From the NCBI RefSeq assembly GCF_027484365.1, contig NZ_JAIXTC010000024.1, positions 26,126 to 90,125 of the forward strand: a stretch of DNA of 64,000 bases, written 5' to 3'. The notes under the pieces were generated by a model. The model was not told the DNA's origin. It made no database searches and was given only the letters and a program-made list of their open reading frames with translations. Origin of the DNA: Brevundimonas sp. GTDB lineage: Bacteria; Pseudomonadota; Alphaproteobacteria; Caulobacterales; Caulobacteraceae. The position numbers were made by a program, and so were the translations under genes. Of this stretch, positions 1 through 9,453 are shown one piece after another (the first letter of the stretch is position 1; every line of letters starts with the position of its first letter).

Positions 1-374
1 GCGGCTGGACCGCAGGCACGCCGGTCAATCTGGAGCGGGCGACGAAGGTCGGCGACGAACTGGGCGGCCATATCGTCTCTGGACACGTCGACGGGCTGGG
101 CACGGTCGTGGAGATCACCCCGGAGGGCGGATCGCACCGGATCGTCATCGAGGCCCCGGCACCCCTGCACCGGTTCATCGCCGCCAAGGGCTCGATCACC
201 GTGGACGGCGTGTCCCTGACGGTAAACAGCGTGGACGGCCGCCGCTTCGGCCTGAACATCATTCCCCACACCTGGCAGGCGACGACGCTCGGCACCCTCG
301 CGGTCGGAAGTGCGGTCAATCTGGAAATCGACATGCTGGCGCGATACCTCGCGCGGTGGCAGGAGACGGCGTGA
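1..374 (+). CDS. ribE: Riboflavin synthase (alpha subunit), 5' end outside window
   Basis: The gene is cut by the window edge; the reading frame is open from base 3 and 123 residues are visible. Riboflavin synthase dismutates two molecules of 6,7-dimethyl-8-ribityllumazine to riboflavin plus the ribityl-pyrimidine. The visible part is the end of the first barrel (VNLERA) and the whole second barrel, with the family signatures GGHIVSGHVDG and VDGVSLTVN and the ending EIDMLARYLARW. The TGA stop shares one base with the ATG of the next gene, so translation is probably coupled. It heads a riboflavin cluster with ribB and ribH. The symbol differs between species (ribC in E. coli). Confidence 0.95.
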   Translation, partial: GWTAGTPVNLERATKVGDELGGHIVSGHVDGLGTVVEITPEGGSHRIVIEAPAPLHRFIAAKGSITVDGVSLTVNSVDGRRFGLNIIPHTWQATTLGTLAVGSAVNLEIDMLARYLARWQETA

Positions 375-1519
375 TGACCAACACCATCGTCCTGGCCCGC
401 GACATGTTCGACAGTCCGATCAGCCCGATCGAGGATATCCTGGAGGATGCCCGCAACGGCCGCCCCTATATCCTGGTCGACGCCGAGGACCGGGAGAACG
501 AGGGCGACATCATCATCCCGGCCCAGTTCGCCACGCCGGACCAGATCAACTTCATGATCCGTCAGGCGAGGGGACTGGTCTGCCTGGCCCTGACCGCGGA
601 CCGCGCCTCGCAGCTGCGCCTTCCGCCGATGGCCGCCGACAACCGCGAGAGCATGAAGACCGCCTTCACCGTCTCGATCGAGGCGAAGGACGGCGTGACG
701 ACCGGCATCTCCGCCGCCGACCGGGCACGCACCATCCAGGTCGCGACCGATCCGTCGAAGGGCATGGACGATCTCGTCTCGCCCGGCCACATCTTCCCGC
801 TGGTGGCGCGCGACGGCGGCGTCCTGGTCCGTGCGGGCCATACGGAGGCGGCCGTCGACATCAGCCGCATGGCAGGGCTGAACCCCTCGGGCGTGATCTG
901 CGAGATCATCAAGGACGACGGCGAGATGGCCCGTCTGCCGGACCTGATCGGGTTCGCCCAGCTGCACGGGCTCAAGATCGGCACCATCGCCGACCTGATC
1001 GCCTATCGCCGCCGCACCGAGCGGTTCGTCGAGCGGATCATGGACCAGCCGTTCGAGAGCGTGCACGGCGGCCCGTTCCGTCTGATGCTCTACAGGAACA
1101 CCATCGAGGGTGCCGAGCACGTCGCCCTGGTTCACGGCCGCATCGAGCCGGACAAGCCGACCCTGGTTCGGATGCACCAGGTGGACTTCGCCGCCGACCT
1201 TCTGGGTCATGTCGAAGAAAGGCAGAGCTATATCCCGGCCGCCCTGAAGACGATCACCGGCCATGACGGACCGGGCGTCGTCGTCTTCCTGCGCGATCCG
1301 ACGCTGCAGGGCCTGGCCGAGCGGCTGGCGGGCGTCGACAAGCCGGCGGCGGTCGACCGCTCCTTGAGAAACTACGGCGTGGGCGCGCAGATCCTGCTGG
1401 ATCTGGGTGTCCGGGACATGATCGTCATGAGCTCCACGCGCCCCGAACCCGCCGCCATCGAGGGCTACGGCCTGCGGATCGTCGGCTGGCGCGACATGCA
1501 CGGAGAAGACCAATCCTGA
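374..1519 (+). CDS. ribB: 3,4-dihydroxy-2-butanone-4-phosphate synthase with degenerate GTP cyclohydrolase II-like domain (RibBX type)
   Basis: 381 residues. The N-terminal half (about 1-205) is a complete DHBP synthase that makes the four-carbon unit of riboflavin from ribulose 5-phosphate: [10 protein letters not shown] metal/substrate loop, [12 protein letters not shown], and the [10 protein letters not shown] histidine segment. The C-terminal half follows the GTP cyclohydrolase II fold, with [10 protein letters not shown] matching the family segment, but the zinc-binding cysteine motif is replaced by [18 protein letters not shown] and no cysteine occurs in the last ~175 residues. This half is therefore unlikely to hydrolyse GTP; such hybrids are known in proteobacteria as RibBX. 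ATG at 374 (TGATG junction) is preferred over GTG at 356, which would lie inside ribE. Confidence 0.93.
   Translation: MTNTIVLARDMFDSPISPIEDILEDARNGRPYILVDAEDRENEGDIIIPAQFATPDQINFMIRQARGLVCLALTADRASQLRLPPMAADNRESMKTAFTVSIEAKDGVTTGISAADRARTIQVATDPSKGMDDLVSPGHIFPLVARDGGVLVRAGHTEAAVDISRMAGLNPSGVICEIIKDDGEMARLPDLIGFAQLHGLKIGTIADLIAYRRRTERFVERIMDQPFESVHGGPFRLMLYRNTIEGAEHVALVHGRIEPDKPTLVRMHQVDFAADLLGHVEERQSYIPAALKTITGHDGPGVVVFLRDPTLQGLAERLAGVDKPAAVDRSLRNYGVGAQILLDLGVRDMIVMSSTRPEPAAIEGYGLRIVGWRDMHGEDQS
1502..1508 (+). promoter_or_regulatory. Ribosome binding site of ribH
   Basis: GGAGAAG lies 7 bases before CTG 1516 (4 bases before ATC 1513). It supports initiation at a non-canonical codon, because no ATG, GTG or TTG occurs in this frame where the conserved protein begins. 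Confidence 0.55.
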
Positions 1520-1977
1520 AGGATCCCCCCCGCGTTCTCATCGTCGAGGCGCGCTTCTACGACGAACTGGCCGACGCGCTGCTGGAAGGCGCGAAGGACG
1601 CACTGCGCGCGCAGGGCGTCGATTTCGACGTCGTGACAGTGCCCGGCGCTCTCGAGATTCCGCCGACCATCGCCCTGGCCGAGGAGGCCGGCAAGTACCC
1701 GACCGCGCCGCGCTACGACGGCTATGTCGCGCTGGGCTGCGTGATCCGGGGCGAGACCTATCATTTCGAGATCGTGTCCGATCAATCCGCCTCGGGGATC
1801 ATGCTGCTGGGCATCCGCGGGACGATCATCGGCAACGGCATCCTGACCGTCGAGGACGAGGACCAGGCCTGGGCCCGGGCGCGTCTGTCCGAGGGCGACA
1901 AGGGCGGCGGGGCCGCGCGGGCCTGCATGGACCTCATTGCACTGAAGAAGCGTCTGCGCGTAGGGCTCGGGGAATGA
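1516..1977 (+). CDS. ribH: 6,7-dimethyl-8-ribityllumazine synthase, non-canonical start codon
   Basis: Condenses ribityl-aminouracil with the RibB product to lumazine, the riboflavin synthase substrate. Conserved parts are [18 protein letters not shown] at the N-terminus, VPGALEIP and [16 protein letters not shown] with the catalytic-region histidine, and GNGILTVED. The conserved N-terminus lies well upstream of the first in-frame ATG (1633), which would remove about 39 residues including the first beta strand. In frame, only ATC 1513 or CTG 1516 is available next to a good GGAGAAG site, so I place the start at CTG 1516 (153 residues). The start overlaps the ribB stop, and the end overlaps nusB as ATGA, so the operon is translationally coupled. 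Confidence 0.9.
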   Translation: MKDPPRVLIVEARFYDELADALLEGAKDALRAQGVDFDVVTVPGALEIPPTIALAEEAGKYPTAPRYDGYVALGCVIRGETYHFEIVSDQSASGIMLLGIRGTIIGNGILTVEDEDQAWARARLSEGDKGGGAARACMDLIALKKRLRVGLGE

Positions 1978-2504
1978 CCGAACCCAACTCCATCCAGGCC
2001 GTTCTCGCCCAGCTCGCCGAGAACGAACGCGCCCAGGCCGAACCGCATCTGACCAGCCGCCAGCGCCGCGCGCGCACCGTGGCCCGTCTGGCCGCGGTCC
2101 AGGCGCTGTACCAGATGGAGCTGGCCGGGGAGGGGGTCGAGACCGTCATCACCGAATTCTCGAACCATCGCTTCGACGCCGATATCGAGGGCGAACCCCT
2201 GGCGGAGGCCGATGAGGCCTATTTCGCCGACGTTGTGCGCGGCGTGATCGCCGACCAGAAGGACATCGACACGGCCGTCAAGGCCCGGCTGGCGTCGAAC
2301 TGGCGGATGGAGCGTCTGGACGCCACCCTGCGGGCCCTGCTGCGTTGCGGGGCCTGGGAACTGACCCACAAGGTCGACGTGCCCAGAGAGATCATCATCG
2401 ACGAATATGTCGAGCTGGCGAAGGCCTTCTTCGACGAGGCCGAGGCCAAGTTCGTCAACGCCGCCCTCGATGGTGTCGCCCGCGACGTTCGCCCGAAGGC
2501 CTAG
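1974..2504 (+). CDS. nusB: Transcription antitermination factor NusB
   Basis: 176 residues. NusB binds boxA RNA together with S10 (NusE) and supports antitermination of rRNA operons. The N-terminal [23 protein letters not shown] contains the arginine-rich RNA-binding segment, and the C-terminal segment [20 protein letters not shown] is the diagnostic family motif. It has an extra ~25-residue N-terminal extension compared with E. coli NusB. The ATG overlaps the ribH stop (ATGA), the usual ribH-nusB arrangement in alphaproteobacteria. Confidence 0.96.
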   Translation: MTEPNSIQAVLAQLAENERAQAEPHLTSRQRRARTVARLAAVQALYQMELAGEGVETVITEFSNHRFDADIEGEPLAEADEAYFADVVRGVIADQKDIDTAVKARLASNWRMERLDATLRALLRCGAWELTHKVDVPREIIIDEYVELAKAFFDEAEAKFVNAALDGVARDVRPKA

Positions 2505-2506
2505 GC

Positions 2507-3496
2507 ATGGCCGCGCTCGACGCCGCCGGCGAATTCGAGACCATCCGCAAACTCTTCGCCCCACTGGCCCATCCGGACCACGCCCGGGGACTGACCGACG
2601 ACGTGGCGGTGATGCCGACACGGCCGGGAGCCGATCTGGTCCTGACCAAGGACGCAATCGTCGAAGGCGTGCATTTCCTGGCCGACGACCCGCTGGATAC
2701 GGTCGCCCAGAAGCTGTTGCGCGTAAATCTGTCGGACCTGGCGGCCAAGGGCGCTGAACCGTTCGGCTATCTGCTGGCCTGCCACTGGTCACCGCGCTGC
2801 GGCTGGCCGGAGCGTGAGGCGTTCGCGGCCGGGCTGGCGGCGGACCAGACGGTCTTTGGCATCCACCTGCTGGGGGGGGACACGGTGCTGACCCCCGGAC
2901 CTGCATCCTTCTCCGCGACAATGCTGGGCTGGGCGCCGAAGGGCGGATCGGTCACCCGCGGCGGGGCGAGGCCGGGCCACGGCATCTATGTCACCGGGAT
3001 GATCGGCGACGGCTGGCTGGGGCTTCAGGCGGCTCGTAGCCGGCTGTCGCTGGAAAAGGAGCGGCTCGAAGCGCTTGCGGAACACTACCGACGGCCCACG
3101 CCGCGGCTGGCCTTCGGTCAGGCTGTGCAGGGGCTGGCGACAGCCATCATGGACGTCTCGGACGGGCTGATCGCCGACATCGCCCATATCGCGGCAGCCA
3201 GCGGCGTGGCGGCCTCGGTCCAGCTGGAGCTGCTGCCACGGTCGGCGGCGGCGACAGCGTGGTTCGACACCCGGATCGATCCGGAAGCGGCGCTGGTGAG
3301 CCTCGCGACCGGCGGTGACGACTATGAGCTGCTGTTGACGGCCCATCCGTCGGACGAGGCGGCGCTGAAACGGGAGGCGGATCGCCAGCACCTGCGCCTG
3401 ACCCGCGTCGGGACAATCTCGAAAGGCCGGGGCGTGACGGCGACCTATCTCGGCAGGCCGGTCGAGATCGACAAGCCCGGCTGGACCCACGACTGA
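2507..3496 (+). CDS. thiL: Thiamine-monophosphate kinase
   Basis: 329 residues. Phosphorylates thiamine monophosphate to the cofactor thiamine diphosphate. The AIR-synthase-like fold is seen in DLVLTKDAIVEGVHFL, the KLLRVNLSDLAAKGAEP metal/ATP segment, LLGGDTVL, MDVSDGLIADI and ATGGDDYELLLT. The start is ATG 2507, two bases after the nusB stop; the frame is open further upstream but that would run through nusB. The order nusB-thiL is conserved and indicates one transcription unit with the rib genes. Confidence 0.95.
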   Translation: MAALDAAGEFETIRKLFAPLAHPDHARGLTDDVAVMPTRPGADLVLTKDAIVEGVHFLADDPLDTVAQKLLRVNLSDLAAKGAEPFGYLLACHWSPRCGWPEREAFAAGLAADQTVFGIHLLGGDTVLTPGPASFSATMLGWAPKGGSVTRGGARPGHGIYVTGMIGDGWLGLQAARSRLSLEKERLEALAEHYRRPTPRLAFGQAVQGLATAIMDVSDGLIADIAHIAAASGVAASVQLELLPRSAAATAWFDTRIDPEAALVSLATGGDDYELLLTAHPSDEAALKREADRQHLRLTRVGTISKGRGVTATYLGRPVEIDKPGWTHD

Positions 3497-3532
3497 AACG
3501 GAATCTCAATCGCTTTGCCCGATAAGGGCCCT

Positions 3533-3961
3533 ATGCGCCGCAGAGATCTCATCGCCCTCGGAACCCTGGCCCTGGCCGGAACCGCCGCCACAGCCGCTTC
3601 CGCCTCGGAGGCCCCGGCGAGCGCCGCCGGACAGACGCTCAACATCGCCGGGGTCGGCCTGCCGATCATCGCGGGCGGCCGGATTCGCAACTATGTGTTC
3701 GTGACCATCAGCCTGACGCTTGGCGCCCATGCCACGCCGGAACAGATGCGCGCCAAGGAGCCGTATTTCCGCGACGCCCTGGTCCGCGCGGCGCATCGGA
3801 CGCCGTTCGTCCTGGCCGATGACTGGACGCAGGTCGACGCCCCGGCCGTCTGCGCCATGCTGATGCGGGTCGCCCCGTCGATCTCGGGAGCCGGCTCCAT
3901 CGCCAGCGCCCAGGTCGCGCTCCAGGCCCCGCGTCGGCGCACAGGCGTCCGGGCCTCCTAG
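3533..3961 (+). CDS. Tat-exported protein of unknown function
   Basis: 142 residues from ATG 3533; TTG 3515 would add six residues. It begins MRRRDLIALG followed by an alanine-rich hydrophobic stretch and ASA, which looks like a twin-arginine signal peptide with cleavage near residue 30. The mature part contains VFVTISLTLG and RAKEPYFRDALVRA, a pattern reminiscent of FliL-like periplasmic segments (a strand followed by a helix with acidic and arginine residues), but the similarity is too weak to name it. It lies 36 bases after thiL on the same strand and may be cotranscribed. No catalytic residues are recognisable. Confidence 0.8.
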   Translation: MRRRDLIALGTLALAGTAATAASASEAPASAAGQTLNIAGVGLPIIAGGRIRNYVFVTISLTLGAHATPEQMRAKEPYFRDALVRAAHRTPFVLADDWTQVDAPAVCAMLMRVAPSISGAGSIASAQVALQAPRRRTGVRAS

Positions 3962-4205
3962 GGCGCTACCGCCCGCCGCCCGGCGGCTCACGGCCTGAAC
4001 GCAGGCCGCGATTTCGGCCGTCCCTCTCCAAAAAAACGCCGGTTGCGTCCATCGGGCGCAGTTGGCAAGGTTCCGCCGCAATTCCCGCGGGACGCGCTAC
4101 TGCGTCCAGACTGCGCACGGGGGGACCGGAAGGCGGACAGAGGCGAATAACGCCCGCCGCGCCAAGGGTCCGCGCGCCTAATGCTTTAGGTATGGAAACG
4201 CCAAT

Positions 4206-6353
4206 ATGACCAATGTTCTGTGGCTAGTGATAGCCGCCGGCGCCCTGGGGGTCCTTTACGGACTCGTCCAGACCGCCAGTCTGATGAAGGCCGAAACCGG
4301 CAACGACAAGATGCGAGAGATCGCAGCGGCCATTCAGGAAGGCGCCTCCGCCTATCTGAAACGCCAGTACACCACGATCGGCATGGTCGGGGTGGTCATC
4401 CTGATCGCCGCCTGGCTGCTGATCGGACAATACGCCGCCATCGGCTTCGTGATCGGCGCGGTCCTGTCGGGCCTCGCCGGGTTCGCGGGCATGCTGATCT
4501 CGGTTCGCGCCAATGTGCGCACGGCGCATGCAGCGTCGCAGAGCCTGTCCAGGGGACTGGACCTCGCCTTCCGCTCGGGCGCCATCACCGGCATGTTTGT
4601 GGCGGGCGGAGCCCTTCTGGGCGTCGCCGGCTACTTCGGCGTGCTGACCGAGGTCCTGGGTCTGGAACCGACCGGTCGCGAGGTCATCGACGGCCTGGTC
4701 GCCCTGGGCTTCGGCGCCTCGCTGATCTCCATCTTCGCGCGTCTGGGCGGCGGCATCTTCACCAAGGGCGCCGACGTCGGCGGCGACATGGTGGGCAAGG
4801 TCGAGGCCGGCATCCCCGAGGATGACCCCCGCAACGCCGCGACCATCGCCGACAACGTCGGCGACAATGTCGGCGACTGCGCCGGCATGGCCGCGGACCT
4901 GTTCGAGACCTATGCGGTGACCACGGTCGCCACCATGGTGCTGGCGGCCATCTTCTTCCGCGACCAGCCCTACGTCGACGTGATGATGCTGTTGCCCCTG
5001 GCCATCTGCGGCATCTGCATCGTGACCTCGATCGTCGGGTCGTTCTTCGTGCGTCTCGGCAAGTCCAACAACATCATGGGCGCCCTGTACCAGGGCCTGA
5101 TCGTCACCGGTGTCCTGTCGGTCGGCGCGGTCTACTGGGTCATCACGACCCTGGTCACGGGACCGGTCGTCACGACCAGCGGCCTGCAGATCGAGCCGAT
5201 GGCCTTGTTCTGGTCCGGCCTCATCGGCCTGGCCGTCACCGCCGCCATCGTGGTGATCACCGAATACTATACCGGCTCCAACTTCCGTCCCGTGCGCTCG
5301 GTCGCCAACGCCTCGGTCTCGGGCCACGGCACCAATGTGATCCAGGGTCTGGCGGTGTCGCTGGAGTCCACCGCGCTTCCGGCGCTGGTGATCATCGTCG
5401 GCATCATCGCCAGCTTCCAGCTGGCGGGCCTGTTCGGCATCGCCATCGCCACCACGACCATGCTGGGCGTGGCCGGGATGATCGTGGCGCTCGACGCCTT
5501 CGGTCCGGTGACCGACAACGCCGGCGGCATCGCCGAAATGGCGGGTCTGCCGGCGGACGTGCGTCACGTCACCGACGCCCTCGACGCCGTGGGCAACACC
5601 ACCAAGGCCGTGACCAAGGGCTATGCGATCGGTTCGGCGGGCCTCGGCGCCCTGGTGCTGTTCGCGGCCTACACCTCGGACCTGCAATATTTCGCCGCCA
5701 ACCCGGCGGAGTATCCGTTCTTCGCCAACATGGGCGTGGTCGCCTTCGACCTGACCAATCCCTATGTCGTCGTCGGTCTGCTGTTCGGGGGGCTGCTGCC
5801 CTTCCTGTTCGGCGGCATGTCGATGATGGCCGTGGGCCGCGCGGCCGAATCGGTCGTGGAAGAGGTCCGTCGCCAGTTCCGCGAGAACCCCGGCATCATG
5901 ACCTATCAGGTCAAGCCGGAGTACGGCCGGGCCGTCGACATCCTGACCAAGGCGGCGATCCGCGAGATGATCGTGCCGTCGCTGTTGCCAGTGTTGTCGC
6001 CGATCGTCCTGTTCACGGCGATCCTGTTCATCTCGGACAAGGCCAACGCCTTCGCCTCGCTGGGCGCCATGCTGATGGGCGTCATCGTGACCGGCCTGTT
6101 CGTCGCCATCTCGATGACCTCGGGCGGCGGTGCCTGGGACAACGCCAAGAAGGTGATCGAAGAGGGCTTCACCGACAAGAACGGCGTCGTCCACGGCAAG
6201 GGCTCCGAGGCCCACAAGGCTGCGGTGACCGGCGATACGGTCGGCGATCCCTACAAGGACACGTCCGGTCCGGCCGTGAATCCGATGATCAAGATCACCA
6301 ACATCGTGGCCCTGCTGCTGCTGGCGGTGCTGGCGAGCGGGAACATCGGTTAA
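4206..6353 (+). CDS. hppA: Membrane-bound H+-translocating pyrophosphatase (K+-independent type)
   Basis: 715 residues with about 16 membrane segments. Hydrolyses pyrophosphate and pumps protons across the inner membrane. Pyrophosphate-binding motifs are [13 protein letters not shown] (188-200) and [19 protein letters not shown] (206-224), and the C-terminal [12 protein letters not shown] acid cluster is intact. In [10 protein letters not shown] the lysine at residue 467 marks the K+-independent subfamily; K+-dependent enzymes have alanine there. The 244 bases upstream hold no gene and probably contain its promoter, including a small palindrome CCTAA/TTAGG at 4177-4190. A strong hairpin follows the gene. 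Confidence 0.97.
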   Translation: MTNVLWLVIAAGALGVLYGLVQTASLMKAETGNDKMREIAAAIQEGASAYLKRQYTTIGMVGVVILIAAWLLIGQYAAIGFVIGAVLSGLAGFAGMLISVRANVRTAHAASQSLSRGLDLAFRSGAITGMFVAGGALLGVAGYFGVLTEVLGLEPTGREVIDGLVALGFGASLISIFARLGGGIFTKGADVGGDMVGKVEAGIPEDDPRNAATIADNVGDNVGDCAGMAADLFETYAVTTVATMVLAAIFFRDQPYVDVMMLLPLAICGICIVTSIVGSFFVRLGKSNNIMGALYQGLIVTGVLSVGAVYWVITTLVTGPVVTTSGLQIEPMALFWSGLIGLAVTAAIVVITEYYTGSNFRPVRSVANASVSGHGTNVIQGLAVSLESTALPALVIIVGIIASFQLAGLFGIAIATTTMLGVAGMIVALDAFGPVTDNAGGIAEMAGLPADVRHVTDALDAVGNTTKAVTKGYAIGSAGLGALVLFAAYTSDLQYFAANPAEYPFFANMGVVAFDLTNPYVVVGLLFGGLLPFLFGGMSMMAVGRAAESVVEEVRRQFRENPGIMTYQVKPEYGRAVDILTKAAIREMIVPSLLPVLSPIVLFTAILFISDKANAFASLGAMLMGVIVTGLFVAISMTSGGGAWDNAKKVIEEGFTDKNGVVHGKGSEAHKAAVTGDTVGDPYKDTSGPAVNPMIKITNIVALLLLAVLASGNIG

Positions 6354-6380
6354 CGTTCACGCAGGTTGAATAACGTTGAA

Positions 6381-6414
6381 GCGCCCCGGCGGTCATCCGT
6401 CGGGGCGCATTTCT
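6381..6414 (+). terminator. Rho-independent terminator of hppA
   Basis: A 12-bp stem (GCGCCCCGGCGG / CCGTCGGGGCGC, one G-U pair) with a TCAT loop at 6381-6408 is followed by ATTTCTTT. It lies 27 bases after the hppA stop and before the next start at 6427. Confidence 0.8.
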
Positions 6415-6426
6415 TTGAGGAAAGAC

Positions 6427-6651
6427 ATGGCGTTTCGGGTCACCAAGGTTGGGGACGATTTGTATGAGGCGGTGTGCTCACCACCCCATGGCCAAACATG
6501 GCTGCATCCGAAAGGCCGAGTTTGGCGTACGCGCCAGCCCTTGACCCTGAACCAACTGGTCAAAGCAGGTCGCCGTCTCAGAATTCACGTCCAAGACTTT
6601 TGGGACGCCGTTGTCGAGGCGGACCCGTCCGTCGCTGAAGGAATCCGTTAG
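6427..6651 (+). CDS. Small hypothetical protein (74 aa)
   Basis: ATG 6427 is preceded by GAGGAAAG, a good ribosome binding site; a start at 6376 would lie inside the terminator hairpin and is rejected. The product is basic and tryptophan-containing (CSPPHGQTWLHP, RVWRTRQPLTLNQLVKAG) without a signal peptide or membrane segment. I do not recognise the family. Its stop TAG overlaps the bamE stop on the other strand (TTAG, 6648-6651), a tail-to-tail overlap of four bases. Codon use differs mildly from neighbours (more A/T), so it could be a newer gene. Confidence 0.65.
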   Translation: MAFRVTKVGDDLYEAVCSPPHGQTWLHPKGRVWRTRQPLTLNQLVKAGRRLRIHVQDFWDAVVEADPSVAEGIR

Positions 6652-7127
6652 TCCGGACGACGTTGACCCGGGACGTCCTCGTCCGTGCGGGGCAGCTGGC
6701 CGCGGCCGACGTTGCCGAGCAGCTGTTCGAGGACGGTCAGCTCACGGCCGCGGGTCGGGGTCTCGCGACGCTCCATGGCGATCTGCTGGCCGTCTTCTAG
6801 GTTCAGGTTGCGGACCTCGGTCACCTTGTCGTCGGTCTCGCTGAAGGTGATGGCGGTGACGCTGCGCTGGGACACCTGGGGACGGTTGTAGGTGTACCGC
6901 TCGGTCGTCTGGGAGATGTAGTACCAGATGTTGTCCTCGAAGGTCGAAACCGCCGAGGGCGAACCGAGCTGGGCCAGGACGGTCGACTTGGTGTCGGTGC
7001 CCGTCACGATATCCTTCGGATTGACATCGACGACCTGGAAGCCGTGGTTGCCCACGATCGGTGCGCAGGCGGCCGCCAGGGGCGCGAGGACGGCCAGGAC
7101 GGCGAGACGAACGACGATCTTATTCAT
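6648..7127 (-). CDS. bamE: Outer membrane assembly lipoprotein BamE (SmpA/OmlA)
   Basis: 159 residues. A lipoprotein signal ends in LAPLAAAC with the lipidated cysteine at residue 21. The SmpA/OmlA domain follows: GTDTKSTVLAQLGSPSAVSTF, NIWYYISQ, and the AITFSETDDKVTEVRNLNLEDG strand-turn region. BamE is a small subunit of the BAM complex that inserts beta-barrel proteins in the outer membrane. The C-terminal tail (after residue ~120) is longer than in E. coli BamE (about 110 residues), with RRETPTRGRELTVLEQLLGNVG, which is typical of alphaproteobacterial forms. It is transcribed divergently from the cytochrome bc1 chaperone gene. Confidence 0.93.
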   Translation of the reverse strand: MNKIVVRLAVLAVLAPLAAACAPIVGNHGFQVVDVNPKDIVTGTDTKSTVLAQLGSPSAVSTFEDNIWYYISQTTERYTYNRPQVSQRSVTAITFSETDDKVTEVRNLNLEDGQQIAMERRETPTRGRELTVLEQLLGNVGRGQLPRTDEDVPGQRRPD

Positions 7128-7219
7128 GGAGACGGGCGCCTGGAACGAAACAAGGTCTTTGACCTAACCGGACCTGACGCCTAGTTCAACGGCGCGGCGG
7201 AAAAGGGGCCGTCTACCTG

Positions 7220-7759
7220 ATGCTGAAGAACCTGTTCAGAACCCGATCCGCCGAGAGCATGGGCCTGCCGTTGTACACGGCGGCCGTCGAACAGGCGCGC
7301 GATCCGCGATTCTACACCGGGCTGGGCGTGAACGACGAGATCGACGCCCGGTTCGAACTCTACACCCTGCATGTGCTGCTGCTGATTCTGCGCCTTCGAG
7401 ACGAGACGGGCGTCGAGGCGGAACGGGGCGCCGAGGCCGCGCAGAACCTTTTCGATGTCTATGTCTCCGCCCTGGACAACGCCCTGCGGGAGTTGGGCGT
7501 GAATGATGTGACCATGGCCAAGAAGATGCGGCGGCTGGGCGAGGCCCTGTACGGCCGGATGACGGCCTATGAGACGGCGCTGCGGGCCGGCGACGCGTCC
7601 GAACTGTCCGAAGGCCTGGCGCGCAACGTCTATGCGACAGAGGCCGCCGGTCGGGCGGGCGCACTGGCGGCCTATGCCCTGTCGGCGCGCGCCGTGCTGG
7701 CGAAACAATCGATCGACACGGTGCTGACCGCGCCGGTCTGGCCGGAGGTCAAGGCATGA
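7220..7759 (+). CDS. Ubiquinol-cytochrome c chaperone (CBP3/UQCC1 family)
   Basis: 179 residues. The family (mitochondrial CBP3) assists assembly of cytochrome b into the bc1 complex. Signatures are AAVEQARDPRFYTGLGVNDE near the N-terminus, FELYTLHVLLLILRLR, and VSALDNALRELGVNDVTMAKKMRRLGEALYGR. It has no signal peptide, which fits a cytosolic assembly factor. It overlaps the next gene by ATGA. The pairing of this chaperone with the DUF177 protein is common in alphaproteobacteria. Confidence 0.9.
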   Translation: MLKNLFRTRSAESMGLPLYTAAVEQARDPRFYTGLGVNDEIDARFELYTLHVLLLILRLRDETGVEAERGAEAAQNLFDVYVSALDNALRELGVNDVTMAKKMRRLGEALYGRMTAYETALRAGDASELSEGLARNVYATEAAGRAGALAAYALSARAVLAKQSIDTVLTAPVWPEVKA

Positions 7760-8280
7760 ACCCCCAGCACCGTCCGCCCTTCAGCGAGGTCGTGCGCGTC
7801 AACGAGATCGGCGCCGGCCTCGAACGGCGTCTGGTTCCGGACGAGGATGCGCTGAAGCGGATCATCAAGGCGCTGGATCTGGCGTCCCTGTCGGCATTCG
7901 AGGCCGATCTGAAGATCGTGCCCGGCCGGGTGGGATGGACCCTGACGGGCCGGGTCACCGCCACGCTGGAGCAGGTCTGCGGCATCACCCTCGACCCGCT
8001 GCCGGTCGAGGTCGACGAGCGGTTCTCCGTCGATCTGGTCGAGGCGGCGGAGCCGGAGCCGGACGAGATCGAGGTCGCTCTCGATGATGACGCGCCCGAC
8101 GTGGTCGAGGACGGCCGAATCGATCTCGGCCAGTACGCCGTCGAACAGCTGGCCCTGACGCTGGATCCCTTCCCCCGGAAACCCGGCGCGGAATTCGTCC
8201 AGCCCGAAGAGCCCGCCGAAATCTCGCCCTTCGCGGTCCTGAAGGCGTTCAAGGCCCGGGACGACGACGGAAAATCTTGA
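7756..8280 (+). CDS. YceD family protein (DUF177)
   Basis: 174 residues. DUF177/YceD proteins are linked to 23S rRNA metabolism and usually precede rpmF and plsX. Visible features are the cysteine-containing CGITLDPLPVEVDERF, the acidic middle region (EAAEPEPDEIEVALDDDAPD), and the C-terminal LGQYAVEQLALTLDPFPRKPGA motif typical of the family. The rpmF gene that follows in many bacteria is absent here; plsX comes next after 96 bases, as is common in alphaproteobacteria. Confidence 0.9.
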   Translation: MNPQHRPPFSEVVRVNEIGAGLERRLVPDEDALKRIIKALDLASLSAFEADLKIVPGRVGWTLTGRVTATLEQVCGITLDPLPVEVDERFSVDLVEAAEPEPDEIEVALDDDAPDVVEDGRIDLGQYAVEQLALTLDPFPRKPGAEFVQPEEPAEISPFAVLKAFKARDDDGKS

Positions 8281-8376
8281 CGTAGCGTCTGCGGCGTTTG
8301 CATCCGTTCGTCGCGGCGGTATCCTTGAGGCCAGCAGAACGCGTCGCAACGTCGGCGCACCGGAGTTTCCGACCCC

Positions 8377-9453
8377 TTGCCAACCCCCACATTAATTTCT
8401 CTGGACGCCATGGGCGGCGACCATGGTCCGCCCGTCGTCGTCGGCGGCATCCGCGACTACATCCGCCGACATGGAGGGGAGGGCGTCACCTTCCTGCTCC
8501 ACGGAGACGAACAGGCGATCGTCGCGGAGCTGGCGAAGCACAATCTGACGTCCGACGTCTGCGACATCCGTCACACCGACAAGAAGATCGCGTCGGATGA
8601 GAAGCCGGCCCAGGCGATGCGGCGCGGAAAGGGGTCAAGCCTCTGGAACGCGATCGAGGCGGTGAAATCCGGTGAGGCCGGGGCGGTCGTATCCGCCGGG
8701 AACACCGGCGCCCTGATGGCGATTTCCAAGCTGATCCTGCGCATGTCGGCGCCGGGGCTGGAGCGGCCCGCGATCGTCGCCAGCTGGCCGACCCTGCGGG
8801 GCGTGACCGCGGTTCTGGACGTCGGCGCCAATATCGAGAGCGACGCCGAACAGCTGGTGGAGTTCGCCATCATGGGCGAGGCCTTCCACACCGCCGTGCA
8901 TGGCGTGGCGAAGCCGACCATCGGCATCCTGAACGTGGGCTCCGAGGACATGAAGGGCCACGAGGCGGTGCGCGAGGCCGCACGGATCCTGCGAGAGGGC
9001 GGTCTGGGGCTGAATTACCACGGCTTCGTGGAGGGCGACGACATCGCCAAGGGCACGGTCGACGTGGTCGTCACCGACGGTTTCACCGGCAATATCGCGC
9101 TGAAGACCGCCGAGGGCGTGGCGCGATTCATCTCCACCCTGCTGAAGGAGGCCCTGACATCCAGCCTGCAGGCCAAGGTCGGCGCCCTGATCGCCATGCC
9201 GGCGTTGAAGGCCATGGGCCAGAAGATCGATCCCAGCGCCATCAACGGCGGCCCCCTGCTGGGTCTGAACGGCATCGTGGTGAAGAGCCACGGCGGCGCT
9301 GACGCCAAAGGTTTCGGAAACGCCATCCGCATTGCCGTCGATCTGGCCCGCAGTGACTATATGCAGACGGTCGGCGCCAACCTGGGTCGACTGGACGACG
9401 TCATGCACGCCCCTGCAGTCCCTCAAGCACAGTCCCAAGAGAGCGTTTCGTGA
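8377..9453 (+). CDS. plsX: Phosphate acyltransferase PlsX
   Basis: 358 residues. Converts acyl-ACP to acyl phosphate, the acyl donor for the PlsY step of phospholipid synthesis. The signature LISLDAMGGDHGP lies at the N-terminus, followed by SAGNTGALMAIS and VTDGFTGNIALKTAEG. The start is TTG 8377, because the conserved strand LISLDAMGG begins only five residues later; the first ATG (8410) would cut it. The end overlaps fabH as GTGA, forming the conserved plsX-fabH-ihfA-merR operon. Confidence 0.96.
   Translation: MPTPTLISLDAMGGDHGPPVVVGGIRDYIRRHGGEGVTFLLHGDEQAIVAELAKHNLTSDVCDIRHTDKKIASDEKPAQAMRRGKGSSLWNAIEAVKSGEAGAVVSAGNTGALMAISKLILRMSAPGLERPAIVASWPTLRGVTAVLDVGANIESDAEQLVEFAIMGEAFHTAVHGVAKPTIGILNVGSEDMKGHEAVREAARILREGGLGLNYHGFVEGDDIAKGTVDVVVTDGFTGNIALKTAEGVARFISTLLKEALTSSLQAKVGALIAMPALKAMGQKIDPSAINGGPLLGLNGIVVKSHGGADAKGFGNAIRIAVDLARSDYMQTVGANLGRLDDVMHAPAVPQAQSQESVS

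Noticed and set aside
4224..6215. 663-residue open frame on the minus strand opposite hppA
   Set aside because: Low-complexity His/Asp/Gly/Arg composition typical of the reverse of a G+C-rich membrane gene; no start context or motif.
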